Source of the DNA: Betaproteobacteria bacterium
GTDB taxonomy: Bacteria; Pseudomonadota; Gammaproteobacteria; Burkholderiales; Usitatibacteraceae
DNA length: 64,000 nt
Assembly: GCA_016711875.1 (NCBI GenBank)
Contig: JADJSD010000001.1
Span: forward strand, 1,612,001-1,676,000
Direction of reading: 5' to 3'
The position numbers were made by a program, and so were the translations under genes. Every line of letters begins with the position of its first letter. The stretch's first letter is position 1. Below the pieces are notes generated by a model. That model had not been told where the DNA came from and did not search any database. It was given only the letters and a program-made list of their open reading frames with translations. Below are positions 9,920-17,331 of this stretch, piece after piece.

Positions 9920-10405
9920 ATGCCTTCGTTCGACATCGCCTGTGAAGCCAACGCCGTCGAGGTGAAGAACGCCATCGAGCAGGTGAACAAGGAAGTCTCG
10001 AACCGGTTCGATTTCAAGGGTTCGGACGCGCGTATCGAGCAGAAGGAGCACGAGCTCACCGTCTTCGCCGACGACGAGTTCAAGCTCGGGCAGGTGCGCG
10101 ACGTGATGAACGCCAAGTTCGCCAAGCGCGGCGTGGACCTGCGCTTCCTCGTGATCGACAAGCCCGAGAAGATCGGCGGGGACAAGATGAAGCAGAAGGT
10201 GACCGTGAAGAACGGCGTCGAGTCGGAACTCGCCAAGCGCATCGTGAAGATGGTGAAGGACGCGAAGCTCAAGGTGACCACCGCGATCCAGGGCGACGTC
10301 GTGCGCGTCACCGGCGCCAAGCGCGACACGCTCCAGGAGGCCATCGCCCTGGTCCGTGCCGGCGTGACCGATGTGCCGCTGACCTTCCAGAACTTCCGCG
10401 ACTAG
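9920..10405 (+). CDS. yajQ: YajQ family nucleotide-binding protein
   Basis: A 161-residue cytoplasmic protein of the UPF0234/YajQ family. Members bind nucleotides, and a Xanthomonas member was reported as a cyclic-di-GMP effector; the role here is inference. The whole family pattern is present, from MPSFDIACEANAVEVKNAIEQ and SNRFDFKGSDA to the C-terminal VPLTFQNFRD. A GGGAGG-like ribosome site (GGGAGGTCCC) precedes the ATG at 9920. It follows argG by 17 bp and its stop overlaps the convergent amidotransferase stop by 4 bp. Confidence 0.93.
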   Translation: MPSFDIACEANAVEVKNAIEQVNKEVSNRFDFKGSDARIEQKEHELTVFADDEFKLGQVRDVMNAKFAKRGVDLRFLVIDKPEKIGGDKMKQKVTVKNGVESELAKRIVKMVKDAKLKVTTAIQGDVVRVTGAKRDTLQEAIALVRAGVTDVPLTFQNFRD

Positions 10406-11115
10406 GTCGCCAGGCCCCGGATCCACCGCGTGTAGAGCCGGGAGGCGACGTCCGAGAGGACGGGCAGCCGCGCGGCCATCTCCGCCTCGATGCGCTCGAC
10501 GGGCTGCACGGCGGGGCTCGCGCGGCTTTCCGACACCTCGTCCGCGCCCGTTTCGCACCACGAGCGGACGAGCTCGGGCGTCATTTCCACGTGGCACTGC
10601 ATGCCAAGATGCCTGCCGTCGATCACGTAGGCCTGGTTGGCGCAATGTTCGCCGCGAAGGATGCGCTCGCCGCCCGGGGGCAGGGAAAAGGTCTCGCCGT
10701 GCCACTGGAAGGTGGTGAATGCCGGCGTGTCGAGGCCGACCCATTCCCGGGCGAGCGGGGTTTGCTCGAGATCGACGCGGCACCAGCCGATCTCCTTCAC
10801 CGGGTTCGACCGCACGATGCCGCCGAGCGCCTTCGACAGCAACTGGCCGCCCAGGCAATGCCCGATCACCGGCACGCGGCGCTCCACCGCGTCGCGGATG
10901 AGCGCGAGCACGGGCTCGATCCAGGGCAGGTCGTCGTTCACGCTCATGGGGCCGCCCATGAACCCGAGGCCGGCGTAGTCCCCGGCCGAAGCGGGAACGG
11001 GCTCCCCCTCGTCGAGTTTCACGAGCCGCCAATCGATCCCGTGGCGGTCGAGGAAGGTGGCAAAATAGCCCGGTCCCTCCGTGGCGGAATGGCGGAAGAC
11101 GAGGACGGGCTTCAT
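10402..11115 (-). CDS. Class I glutamine amidotransferase-like protein
   Basis: A 237-residue stand-alone GATase1 domain, similar to GMP-synthase-like amidotransferases of uncertain substrate; some relatives hydrolyse gamma-glutamyl compounds. The catalytic triad is visible: Cys87 in VIGHCLGGQ, and His175 and Glu177 in GMQCHVEM. There is no partner synthase domain. The start is uncertain: ATG 11115 (MKPVLVFRHS, which fits the family) or ATG 11148, eleven residues longer. Neither has a clear ribosome site. It is divergent from the aspartic protease at 11134, leaving only 18 bp between start codons, so its promoter must lie inside its neighbour. Confidence 0.85.
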   Translation of the reverse strand: MKPVLVFRHSATEGPGYFATFLDRHGIDWRLVKLDEGEPVPASAGDYAGLGFMGGPMSVNDDLPWIEPVLALIRDAVERRVPVIGHCLGGQLLSKALGGIVRSNPVKEIGWCRVDLEQTPLAREWVGLDTPAFTTFQWHGETFSLPPGGERILRGEHCANQAYVIDGRHLGMQCHVEMTPELVRSWCETGADEVSESRASPAVQPVERIEAEMAARLPVLSDVASRLYTRWIRGLAT

Positions 11116-11133
11116 CGAGAGGAAGGACGGCGC

Positions 11134-11772
11134 ATGCGGTTCTCGCATTGTATGGCCGCGGCGCTCCTCGCCGCGTTCCCCGCCTTCGCGGCCGAGGTGA
11201 ACGTCATCGGGCTCTTTCCCGGCAAGGCGGTTGTCGTCATCAACGGCACGCCGCCGCGCACCCTGTCGGTCGGCCAGAAGACGCCGGAGGGCGTGACGCT
11301 TCTTTCAGCGGACTCGAAGGCCGCCACTTTCGACGTGGATGGCAAGCGCGAGGTGATCGGCCTGGGACAGGCCATCGAAACCCCGTCGATTTCCGGCAGC
11401 CGGCAGAGCGTCACCTTCGCCTCCGACGCGAGCGGCCATTTCTCGGTGGACGGGCAGGTGAACGGCGGCACGGTGCGCTTCCTCGTCGATACGGGCGCGA
11501 CCTTCGTCACCTTGCCGGGCGCGGAGGCGCTGCGGCTCGGCATCGACTTCAAGCGCGGCCAGCCCGCGGTGTCGCAGACGGCCAACGGCCGCGTGCTCGT
11601 GTACCGGGTTCGGCTCGACTCGGTGAGCGTGGGCGGGATGATCCTGAACGGCGTCGATGCGGCGGTCCACGACTCGCCGGGCCTCGACGTGGCGCTGCTC
11701 GGCATGAGCTTCCTCAACCGCACGGAGATGCGCCGCGAGGGCGGCAACCTCACCCTGACGAAGCGCTACTAG
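11134..11772 (+). CDS. Retroviral-type (clan AA) aspartic protease, secreted
   Basis: A 212-residue protein resembling the TIGR02281 / gag-asp group of bacterial single-domain aspartic proteases. Residues 1-20 form a signal peptide ending AFAA, so it acts in the periplasm or anchored to the envelope. A SH3-like N-terminal part is followed by the protease fold from about residue 100. The active-site motif is FLVDTGATFVTLP with DTGA at 119-122, and LLGMSFLNR near the C-terminus is the family's second conserved block. A strong ribosome site (GAGAGGAAGGA) supports the ATG at 11134. Substrate unknown. Convergent with folE2. Confidence 0.85.
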   Translation: MRFSHCMAAALLAAFPAFAAEVNVIGLFPGKAVVVINGTPPRTLSVGQKTPEGVTLLSADSKAATFDVDGKREVIGLGQAIETPSISGSRQSVTFASDASGHFSVDGQVNGGTVRFLVDTGATFVTLPGAEALRLGIDFKRGQPAVSQTANGRVLVYRVRLDSVSVGGMILNGVDAAVHDSPGLDVALLGMSFLNRTEMRREGGNLTLTKRY

Positions 11773-11788
11773 GCGAGCGCCCCTTCGT

Positions 11789-12592
11789 TCAGCAGGACGG
11801 CCAGTTCTTGCGGATCATCGCGTAGGCCGAGTGGTTGTGGATGGACTCGAAATTCTCCGATTCCACCACGTAGGCCTCGATGCGCGCGTCCTCGTTCAGC
11901 TTGGCCGCGATGTCGCGCACCATGTCCTCGACGAATTTGGGGTTGTCGTAGGCGAGTTCGGTGACGTATTTCTCGTCCGGGCGCTTGAGCAGGCCGTAGA
12001 GCTCGCTCGAGGCCTGCTTTTCCGCCAGGTCGATGAGCTCCTCGATCCACACGAAGCTCTGCACGCGCGCCGCGATGGTGACGTGCGAGCGCTGGTTGTG
12101 CGCGCCGTAGGCGGAGATCTTCTTCGAGCACGGGCACAGGCTCGTCACCGGCACCAGGACCTGCAACGAGAAGACCTCGTTTCCGTCGACGATCTCGCCC
12201 GTGAAGGTGACCTCGTAGTCGAGCAGGCTCTCGACGCCGGAGACCGGCGCCTTCTTGAGCACGAAGTACGGAAAGCGCATTTCGATCCGGCCCGTTTCCG
12301 CCTCGAGCTTCTTCACCATCTCGCGCAGCATCAGGCGGAAGGTGTCGACGGTGACCTCGCGTTCGTGGGCGTTCAGGATCTCCACGAAGCGCGACATGTG
12401 CGTACCCTTGAACTGGTGCGGCAGGCCCACGTACATGTCGAAGGCGGCGACGGTGTGCTGCACGCCGCCGGCACGCTCCGCGATGCGCATCGGGTGGCGG
12501 ATGGACTTGATGCCGACCCGGTCGATGGCGAGCCGCCGCCCGTCCGGCGTGGCCTGCACGTCGGGAATGGGAAGGTTGGCGCGCTGGTTCAT
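11789..12592 (-). CDS. folE2: GTP cyclohydrolase FolE2
   Basis: Converts GTP to 7,8-dihydroneopterin triphosphate, the first step to tetrahydrofolate and related pterins. The 267-residue protein belongs to the type IB (FolE2) family, which does not strictly need zinc. Its catalytic cysteine region SLCPCSKKIS is at 152-160 (Cys153/Cys155). The N-terminal NLPIPDVQ and the C-terminal IHNHSAYA motifs also fit. I chose the ATG at 12592; an upstream in-frame stretch overlaps the fecR-like gene and is not conserved. Zur control is known for some folE2 genes, but no Zur box was recognised here. Confidence 0.95.
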   Translation of the reverse strand: MNQRANLPIPDVQATPDGRRLAIDRVGIKSIRHPMRIAERAGGVQHTVAAFDMYVGLPHQFKGTHMSRFVEILNAHEREVTVDTFRLMLREMVKKLEAETGRIEMRFPYFVLKKAPVSGVESLLDYEVTFTGEIVDGNEVFSLQVLVPVTSLCPCSKKISAYGAHNQRSHVTIAARVQSFVWIEELIDLAEKQASSELYGLLKRPDEKYVTELAYDNPKFVEDMVRDIAAKLNEDARIEAYVVESENFESIHNHSAYAMIRKNWPSC

Positions 12593-12686
12593 GGGGGTGC
12601 CTTTCACGGGAGGGCCAGTATAGAAGGGGCAGGTGGGGGTGGGCAAAGCGTCCCTCGATGGGACCTCGGTCCCAGCCGGGGGTTCG

Positions 12687-13382
12687 CTAGCGACTCGCCG
12701 GATACGGGGCGAGGCCCTGGAAAGGCGGCTCGCGGCCGACGAGCGACTCGAGGAGCACCAGTTCCGCATCCGAATGGTTGCGGAAGGGGCCCGGGTCCGC
12801 GCGCATCGCCGTGGCGCCGTCCCGGATGAGGAGGGGCTCTTCGTGATGCCGGGTGACGATGCGTTTCGTCGACATGCCGGGGCCGTCGAGGTCGGCCTCG
12901 CCGTAGCACAGGCAGAAATAGACCTCGGACGGCAGGACCTCCACGTAAGCCCCGGTGCCCCGGATGCCGATGGTGGCCCTCTGGGCCCGGACCTGCACGG
13001 GCTTTTTCCCGAAGACCGAGAGCACGCTGCCGGCCTCGATCAGGATGCGGCTGAGGACACCCCGCGTCTCGGCGAACTCGATCGAGGTGTTGCTGCGCAG
13101 GAGGAAGGCGTCGTCCTGGATCACGATGACGGCTTGACTGCCCGCCCCGGTGGTGACGCGGTCCTTCGGGCCGACGGGCGTGCCGACCTTCGCCTCGCGC
13201 CCGTTCACGGTGGCGCGGCCTTCGAGCCGATTGACGCCGGGGATGGCCGGGAGGTCACCCTTGGCGAGGGCGCGACTCATGACTCCCGACAAGCCGGCCG
13301 CGCCGAGCGACCCGGAGGCCACAAGCTGAAGAATGAATTTTCGGCGCTGAAGAAGCCGGGAGATGGATGCATTTTGAATCAT
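12687..13382 (-). CDS. FecR-domain protein with twin-arginine-type signal
   Basis: A 231-residue exported protein. The N-terminus has LLQRRKFILQLVASGS, with two arginines at 13-14 before a hydrophobic stretch, which looks like a Tat signal although the consensus S/T before RR is a Gln. The mature part is a FecR beta-domain: VGTPVGPKDRVTTGAGSQAVIVIQDDAFLLRSNTSIEF. In iron signalling FecR works with a FecI sigma factor, but there is no fecI or TonB receptor here, so it more likely belongs to the orphan FecR group of envelope proteins. Its ATG overlaps the trmB stop (ATGA), so it is co-translated with trmB. Confidence 0.82.
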   Translation of the reverse strand: MIQNASISRLLQRRKFILQLVASGSLGAAGLSGVMSRALAKGDLPAIPGVNRLEGRATVNGREAKVGTPVGPKDRVTTGAGSQAVIVIQDDAFLLRSNTSIEFAETRGVLSRILIEAGSVLSVFGKKPVQVRAQRATIGIRGTGAYVEVLPSEVYFCLCYGEADLDGPGMSTKRIVTRHHEEPLLIRDGATAMRADPGPFRNHSDAELVLLESLVGREPPFQGLAPYPASR

Positions 13383-14059
13383 TTTGGCTTCTTTTCGAAG
13401 ACGATGTCCCAGGTTCCGTGGCCCAGACGCAGCCCACGCTGTTCGAATTTCGTCTGCGGGCGGCTGCCCGGCCTTTCGGCGAATCCCGGATGGCGATTGG
13501 CCAGTGACGGCTCGTTCGACAGCGTCGCCAGGATATGTTCGGCGTATTCCTGCCAGTCCGTCGCGGCGTGCAGGTACCCGCCCGGTGCCAGCCGCGAGGC
13601 CAGCAGCTGGATGAAAGCCGGCTGGAGTAGCCGCCGCTTGTGGTGCCGCTTCTTGGGCCAGGGATCCGGAAAGAAGACATGGATGCCGGCGAGGGAGTCG
13701 TCGGGGATCATTTCACGGACGACTTCGACGGCATCGTGCTGGACCACGCGGACATTTGTGAGTGCTTGCTCTTGCAGGCGCTTGAGCAGCGCGCCAACGC
13801 CCGGCGTATGCACTTCCACGCCGAGATAGTCATTGCCGGGGCTCTCGGCGGCAATCCGGGCGGTGGTTTCACCCATCCCGAATCCGATTTCGAGGATCTT
13901 CGGCGCCGGGCGGCCGAAGGCGGCGTCGAGATCCAGCGGCGAGGGCGCGAAGGCGATCCCGAACCGGGGCATCAGCTCGTCGTAGGCCCGATGCTGGCCG
14001 GGCGAGAAACGTCCCTGGCGAAGGACGAAGCTGCGGATGGGCCGGGGATGCGCGTTCAT
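13379..14059 (-). CDS. trmB: tRNA (guanosine(46)-N7)-methyltransferase
   Basis: Methylates G46 in the variable loop of many tRNAs, using S-adenosylmethionine. The 226-residue protein has the SAM-binding EIGFGMGETTARIA, the HDAVEV region, and the signature VFFPDPWPKKRHHKRR with a catalytic-site aspartate. It lies downstream of thiG with a 44 bp gap and overlaps the fecR-like gene. The thiS-thiG-trmB order recurs in betaproteobacteria. Confidence 0.95.
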   Translation of the reverse strand: MNAHPRPIRSFVLRQGRFSPGQHRAYDELMPRFGIAFAPSPLDLDAAFGRPAPKILEIGFGMGETTARIAAESPGNDYLGVEVHTPGVGALLKRLQEQALTNVRVVQHDAVEVVREMIPDDSLAGIHVFFPDPWPKKRHHKRRLLQPAFIQLLASRLAPGGYLHAATDWQEYAEHILATLSNEPSLANRHPGFAERPGSRPQTKFEQRGLRLGHGTWDIVFEKKPK

Positions 14060-14103
14060 CCGCGGATTTTACGCGAGCGGCGCGGCACGTCCTGCCGAAA
14101 CCG

Positions 14104-14895
14104 TCAGGACGTCTTTCCGATGAGCCCCTCGGACGGCGAGCTGGGCTGGGCCCGGTAGGGCTTTTTCGGCATGCGGCCGGCGAGCCAGGCCTCGCGCCCG
14201 CCTTCCACCGCGAGCTTCATGGCCCGGGCCATGCGCACGGGGTCGCGGGCCGCGGCGATGGCGGTGTTCATGAGGACGGCGTCGCAACCGAGCTCCATCG
14301 CCACGGCGGCGTCGGAAGCCGTGCCGATGCCGGCATCGACCAGCACCGGGATCTTCGCCCGGTCGCGGATGATCTGGAGGTTCCAGGGGTTCAGGATGCC
14401 CATCCCCGACCCGATGAGGGAGGCGAGAGGCATCACGGCCACGCACCCGATGTCCTCGAGCATGCTCGCCATGATCGGATCGTCGCTGCAGTAGACCATC
14501 ACCTGGAAACCCTCGGCGACGAGCGTCTTCGCGGCGGCGAGCGTTTCCGGCATGTTCGGAAAGAGCGTGTGCGCGTCGCCCAGCACCTCGAGCTTCACGA
14601 GCGCGTGGCCGTCGAGCAGTTCCCGCGCGAGCCGGAGCGTGCGCACGGCATCCTCGGCGGTGTAGCAGCCGGCGGTGTTGGGCAGGATCGTGAATCGCGA
14701 GGGCGGCAGCACGTCGAGCAGGTTCGGCTGGTCCGCGTCCTGCCCGATGTTGACGCGGCGGATGGCGACGGTGACGATCTGCGCACCGCTCGCCTCGATG
14801 GCCTCGCGGGTCTCGCCGAAGTCGCGGTACTTGCCGGTGCCCACGAGCAGGCGCGACGCGTAGGATTTTCCCGCGATGACGAGGGGGTCGTCCAT
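14104..14895 (-). CDS. thiG: Thiazole synthase
   Basis: Builds the thiazole phosphate half of thiamine from deoxyxylulose-5-phosphate, a dehydroglycine-type imine and ThiS thiocarboxylate. The 263-residue TIM-barrel protein has its Schiff-base lysine at K101 in ALVKLEVLGD, and the phosphate-binding VLVDAGIGTASDAA and VLMNTAIAAA blocks. Its ATG overlaps the thiS stop by one base (TGATG), so enzyme and sulfur carrier are made together. No TPP riboswitch was recognised upstream of thiS, though only 46 bp separate thiS from the next gene. Confidence 0.96.
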   Translation of the reverse strand: MDDPLVIAGKSYASRLLVGTGKYRDFGETREAIEASGAQIVTVAIRRVNIGQDADQPNLLDVLPPSRFTILPNTAGCYTAEDAVRTLRLARELLDGHALVKLEVLGDAHTLFPNMPETLAAAKTLVAEGFQVMVYCSDDPIMASMLEDIGCVAVMPLASLIGSGMGILNPWNLQIIRDRAKIPVLVDAGIGTASDAAVAMELGCDAVLMNTAIAAARDPVRMARAMKLAVEGGREAWLAGRMPKKPYRAQPSSPSEGLIGKTS

Positions 14896-15101
14896 CAGCC
14901 GCCTCCCACCGCGACCACGACCTCGAGCCGGTCGCCGTCGGCGAGGGTGGTTTCGTCGTAGCGGCTGCGGGGCACGATCTCGCCATTGCGCTCGATCGCG
15001 ATGCGCCTGCCCTCGATGCCCATCTCGCCCACGAGGCCACGCACCGTGATCGGCGGGGGGAAGCGCCGCTCGGCGCCGTTGATCGTCAACCGGATGTCCA
15101 T
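14895..15101 (-). CDS. thiS: Sulfur carrier protein ThiS
   Basis: A 68-residue ubiquitin-fold protein whose C-terminal glycine is adenylated and thiocarboxylated to carry sulfur to ThiG. It ends VVVAVGGG with the required terminal Gly-Gly. The N-terminus MDIRLTINGAERRF and the ITVRGLVGEMG helix fit the family. It is the first gene of thiS-thiG-(trmB-fecR-like) and starts 46 bp after the preceding two-component regulator gene ends, so it may be read from that transcript or from a promoter inside it. Confidence 0.93.
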   Translation of the reverse strand: MDIRLTINGAERRFPPPITVRGLVGEMGIEGRRIAIERNGEIVPRSRYDETTLADGDRLEVVVAVGGG

Positions 15102-15147
15102 GGGCGAATTCTAGCGCGCCCCCGCCTGCCCCGCGCCTCGGGCGCGC

Positions 15148-15915
15148 TCACATCTGGCGGAAGAGGTGCGCGTAGGCCCGCGAAACCGGGAGCTCGGTCT
15201 TCGCGCCGTCCTTGAGGCGCACGAACAGGCGCCCGCCAAGATCGCGGCGCGTGGCGGCGACGAAGCGCAGGTTCACCACCGTGGAGCGGTGGACCTGCGC
15301 GAACTCCTCGGGATCGAGCTGCCGGACCACATCGGAAAGCGCCGTGCGGATGAGGTACTCGCCGTCTCGCGACATCACGCAGGTGTATTTGTCCTGCGCC
15401 TGGAAGTAGAGCACCTCGTCCACCGGCACCTGGTGAACCTCCTCGCCCTTGAGGGCGCGCACCCACTTGAGCCTCCCCGCGCCCGAGCCCGGAATCGTTG
15501 CAGCGATGCGGCGAAGCACCTCGTCGATGCCCCGGGGCGCCTCCTGGCTCGCGAGCTTCGCCTTCAGGCGATCGATGGCGCGCACGAGCCGGTCGTCGGA
15601 GACGGGCTTCACGAGGTAGTCCACGGCGTCGCGGTCGAAGGCCTCCACCGCGTACTGGTCGTAGGCCGTCACGAAGACGACGTGGGCCGCGCCCTCGATG
15701 CGCGAGGCGAGCTCGAGTCCCGTGAGGCCGGGCATGCGGATGTCGAGGAAGGCGCAGTCGGGTTCCTCTTCGCGGATGGCGGCCAGTGCCTCGGCGCCGT
15801 TGCGCGCGGCGGGCAGGATGCGGGCGCCCGGCCAGAGCGCCTCGAGCCGGGCGCGCAGGTACTCGGCAAGAGCCGGCTCGTCGTCCGCCACGAGCAGGGT
15901 CGGATTCGCGTTCAA
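15148..15915 (-). CDS. LytTR-family response regulator
   Basis: A 255-residue DNA-binding response regulator. The receiver domain has the acidic pair DD at 11-12, phospho-acceptor D58 in FLDIRMPG, and K103 in DYLVKPV. The C-terminal LytTR domain (about 150-250) has the typical blocks EVLYFQAQDKYT and FAQVHRSTVVNLRFV. The start is a TTG at 15915 that overlaps the kinase stop as TTGA, with a GGGGGGAG ribosome site just upstream; no ATG or GTG fits. With the adjacent LytS-type kinase it resembles AlgR/AlgZ pairs, but the target genes cannot be read from sequence. Confidence 0.9.
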   Translation of the reverse strand: MNANPTLLVADDEPALAEYLRARLEALWPGARILPAARNGAEALAAIREEEPDCAFLDIRMPGLTGLELASRIEGAAHVVFVTAYDQYAVEAFDRDAVDYLVKPVSDDRLVRAIDRLKAKLASQEAPRGIDEVLRRIAATIPGSGAGRLKWVRALKGEEVHQVPVDEVLYFQAQDKYTCVMSRDGEYLIRTALSDVVRQLDPEEFAQVHRSTVVNLRFVAATRRDLGGRLFVRLKDGAKTELPVSRAYAHLFRQM

Positions 15916-17060
15916 TGCGCTCCCCCCGGAAGAGTCACCGTGGCGATGGTCCCGCCGGCCGGACCTTCGCGGATCGAGAGCCGGCCGGCTTCGCCGTACG
16001 CGAGACGCAAGCGCTCGCGGATGTTCTCGAGGCCGACGCCGCCGGAGCCCGAGTCCCGGAATCCCACGCCGGTGTCGGTCACCTGGAGAACGAGGCGGTC
16101 TTCCTCGAGCCTCGCGGAAATCTCGACGGCGCCGCCTTCGATCTTCGGCTCGAGCCCGTGGCGGATGGCATTCTCGACGAGCGGCTGCAGCAGCATGGGC
16201 GGGATCTCGATCGCGGCGAGTGCCTCGGGCAAGTCGACCCGGGTCGTGAGCCGGTCGGCCATGCGCACGGCGAGCACCTCGAGGAAATCGTGGAGCATGG
16301 CGAACTCGTCCGCCAGCGTCGTGGTGCTGCGGCGCGTGGCGGCGAGCGAGGCGCGCAGGAACCGGATGAACGCCTCGAGCATGTGTTTCGCGCGGGCCGG
16401 ATCGGCATCGATGAGGCTCGTCGCGTTGGCGAGGGTGTTGAAGAGGAAATGGGGCTCGATCTGGGCCTGCAGGGCGCGCAGGTTGGCGAGGGTCGCCTGG
16501 CGCTCGACCTGCTCGGCGCGCAGGCGTTCGGCCACCAGCGCCGCTTTCGACTTCGCCTCGCGCTCCCTCGCGAAGAAGATCGCCGAGAGGATCGCCGAGA
16601 TCACCAGGCTGTTGAGCAGGATGCTCCCGACCCGCTTCGGCGAGGTGTAGAAGCTCGCGAGGTCCATGTCGAGCAGGGTGCCCGCGATGGCGAATCCCGC
16701 GAGGACCCCGAGGCAGGCGATGCCGGAGTAGTAGACCGCCACCACGATCCCGCCTCGGCGGTGCACGCGCCGGTCGAGCCCGGCGACGCCCCCGATGAAG
16801 TAGAAGGCGTGAATCGTGTAGCCGATGCACTGCGCGATGACGAAGACCCGGCCCACCATCTCGAGGCTGACGCCGCGGGAATTGAACAGCAGGCCCACGA
16901 GCACGAACGCGGCGGTGAGAAGCAGGTTCCAGATGAAGGTGTAGACGAGGTCGCGCCCGTGCGACGGGTCGAACCGCCGGAAGTACGGGATGATCTCGAG
17001 CGGGTGGTAGTCCCCCGGTTCGCGTGGGCTGCAGGCGGGGCTTGCGACGGCGGTAGGCAT
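15912..17060 (-). CDS. LytS/AlgZ-type sensor histidine kinase
   Basis: A 382-residue inner-membrane kinase. Four hydrophobic segments lie between residues 42 and 162. They are followed by a coiled-coil-like linker and the HisKA_5 phosphorylation site H204 in QIEPHFLFNTLANATS. The HATPase_c domain has the N box LVENAIRHGLEPK, DTGVGF and GLENIRERL. The start ATG 17060 gives a short cytoplasmic N-terminus; the upstream frame is not conserved. It is coupled to the LytTR regulator through a TTGA overlap and is divergent from the tRNA-Gly gene. The signal sensed is unknown. Confidence 0.9.
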   Translation of the reverse strand: MPTAVASPACSPREPGDYHPLEIIPYFRRFDPSHGRDLVYTFIWNLLLTAAFVLVGLLFNSRGVSLEMVGRVFVIAQCIGYTIHAFYFIGGVAGLDRRVHRRGGIVVAVYYSGIACLGVLAGFAIAGTLLDMDLASFYTSPKRVGSILLNSLVISAILSAIFFAREREAKSKAALVAERLRAEQVERQATLANLRALQAQIEPHFLFNTLANATSLIDADPARAKHMLEAFIRFLRASLAATRRSTTTLADEFAMLHDFLEVLAVRMADRLTTRVDLPEALAAIEIPPMLLQPLVENAIRHGLEPKIEGGAVEISARLEEDRLVLQVTDTGVGFRDSGSGGVGLENIRERLRLAYGEAGRLSIREGPAGGTIATVTLPGGAH

Positions 17061-17204
17061 GGCGGAATCGTAGCCGCAAAGCGACAGCCGGGGCAGGCTT
17101 GCGACGAATGGACGGCGCGCGGCGCGAACGGCGCGGGCCTTTCGCGAACGGTGGCTGCCGATCGCCGCCGACCGCCCGGGCCCGTGTAAAATGCGGTTCA
17201 CCTC

Positions 17205-17278
17205 GCGGGTGTAGCTCAATGGCAGAGCAGAAGCTTCCCAAGCTTACGACGAGGGTTCGATTCCCTTCACCCGCTCCA
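17205..17278 (+). tRNA. tRNA-Gly (anticodon CCC)
   Basis: A 74-nt cloverleaf. The acceptor stem GCGGGTG pairs perfectly with CACCCGC, the D stem GCTC pairs with GAGC, and the anticodon loop TTCCCAA gives CCC, decoding GGG codons. The T loop is TTCGATT, and a CCA tail is genomically encoded. The anticodon stem has one A/G mismatch at its base (G27-A43). It closely resembles E. coli glyU. A TAAAAT-like -10 at 17187-17192 lies 12 bp upstream, without a clear -35. Confidence 0.95.
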
Positions 17279-17331
17279 CGCGAATCCGCAGGCGTTCCCC
17301 CCGCGGGGGCGCCGACAAGGCCCCAGAGCCC

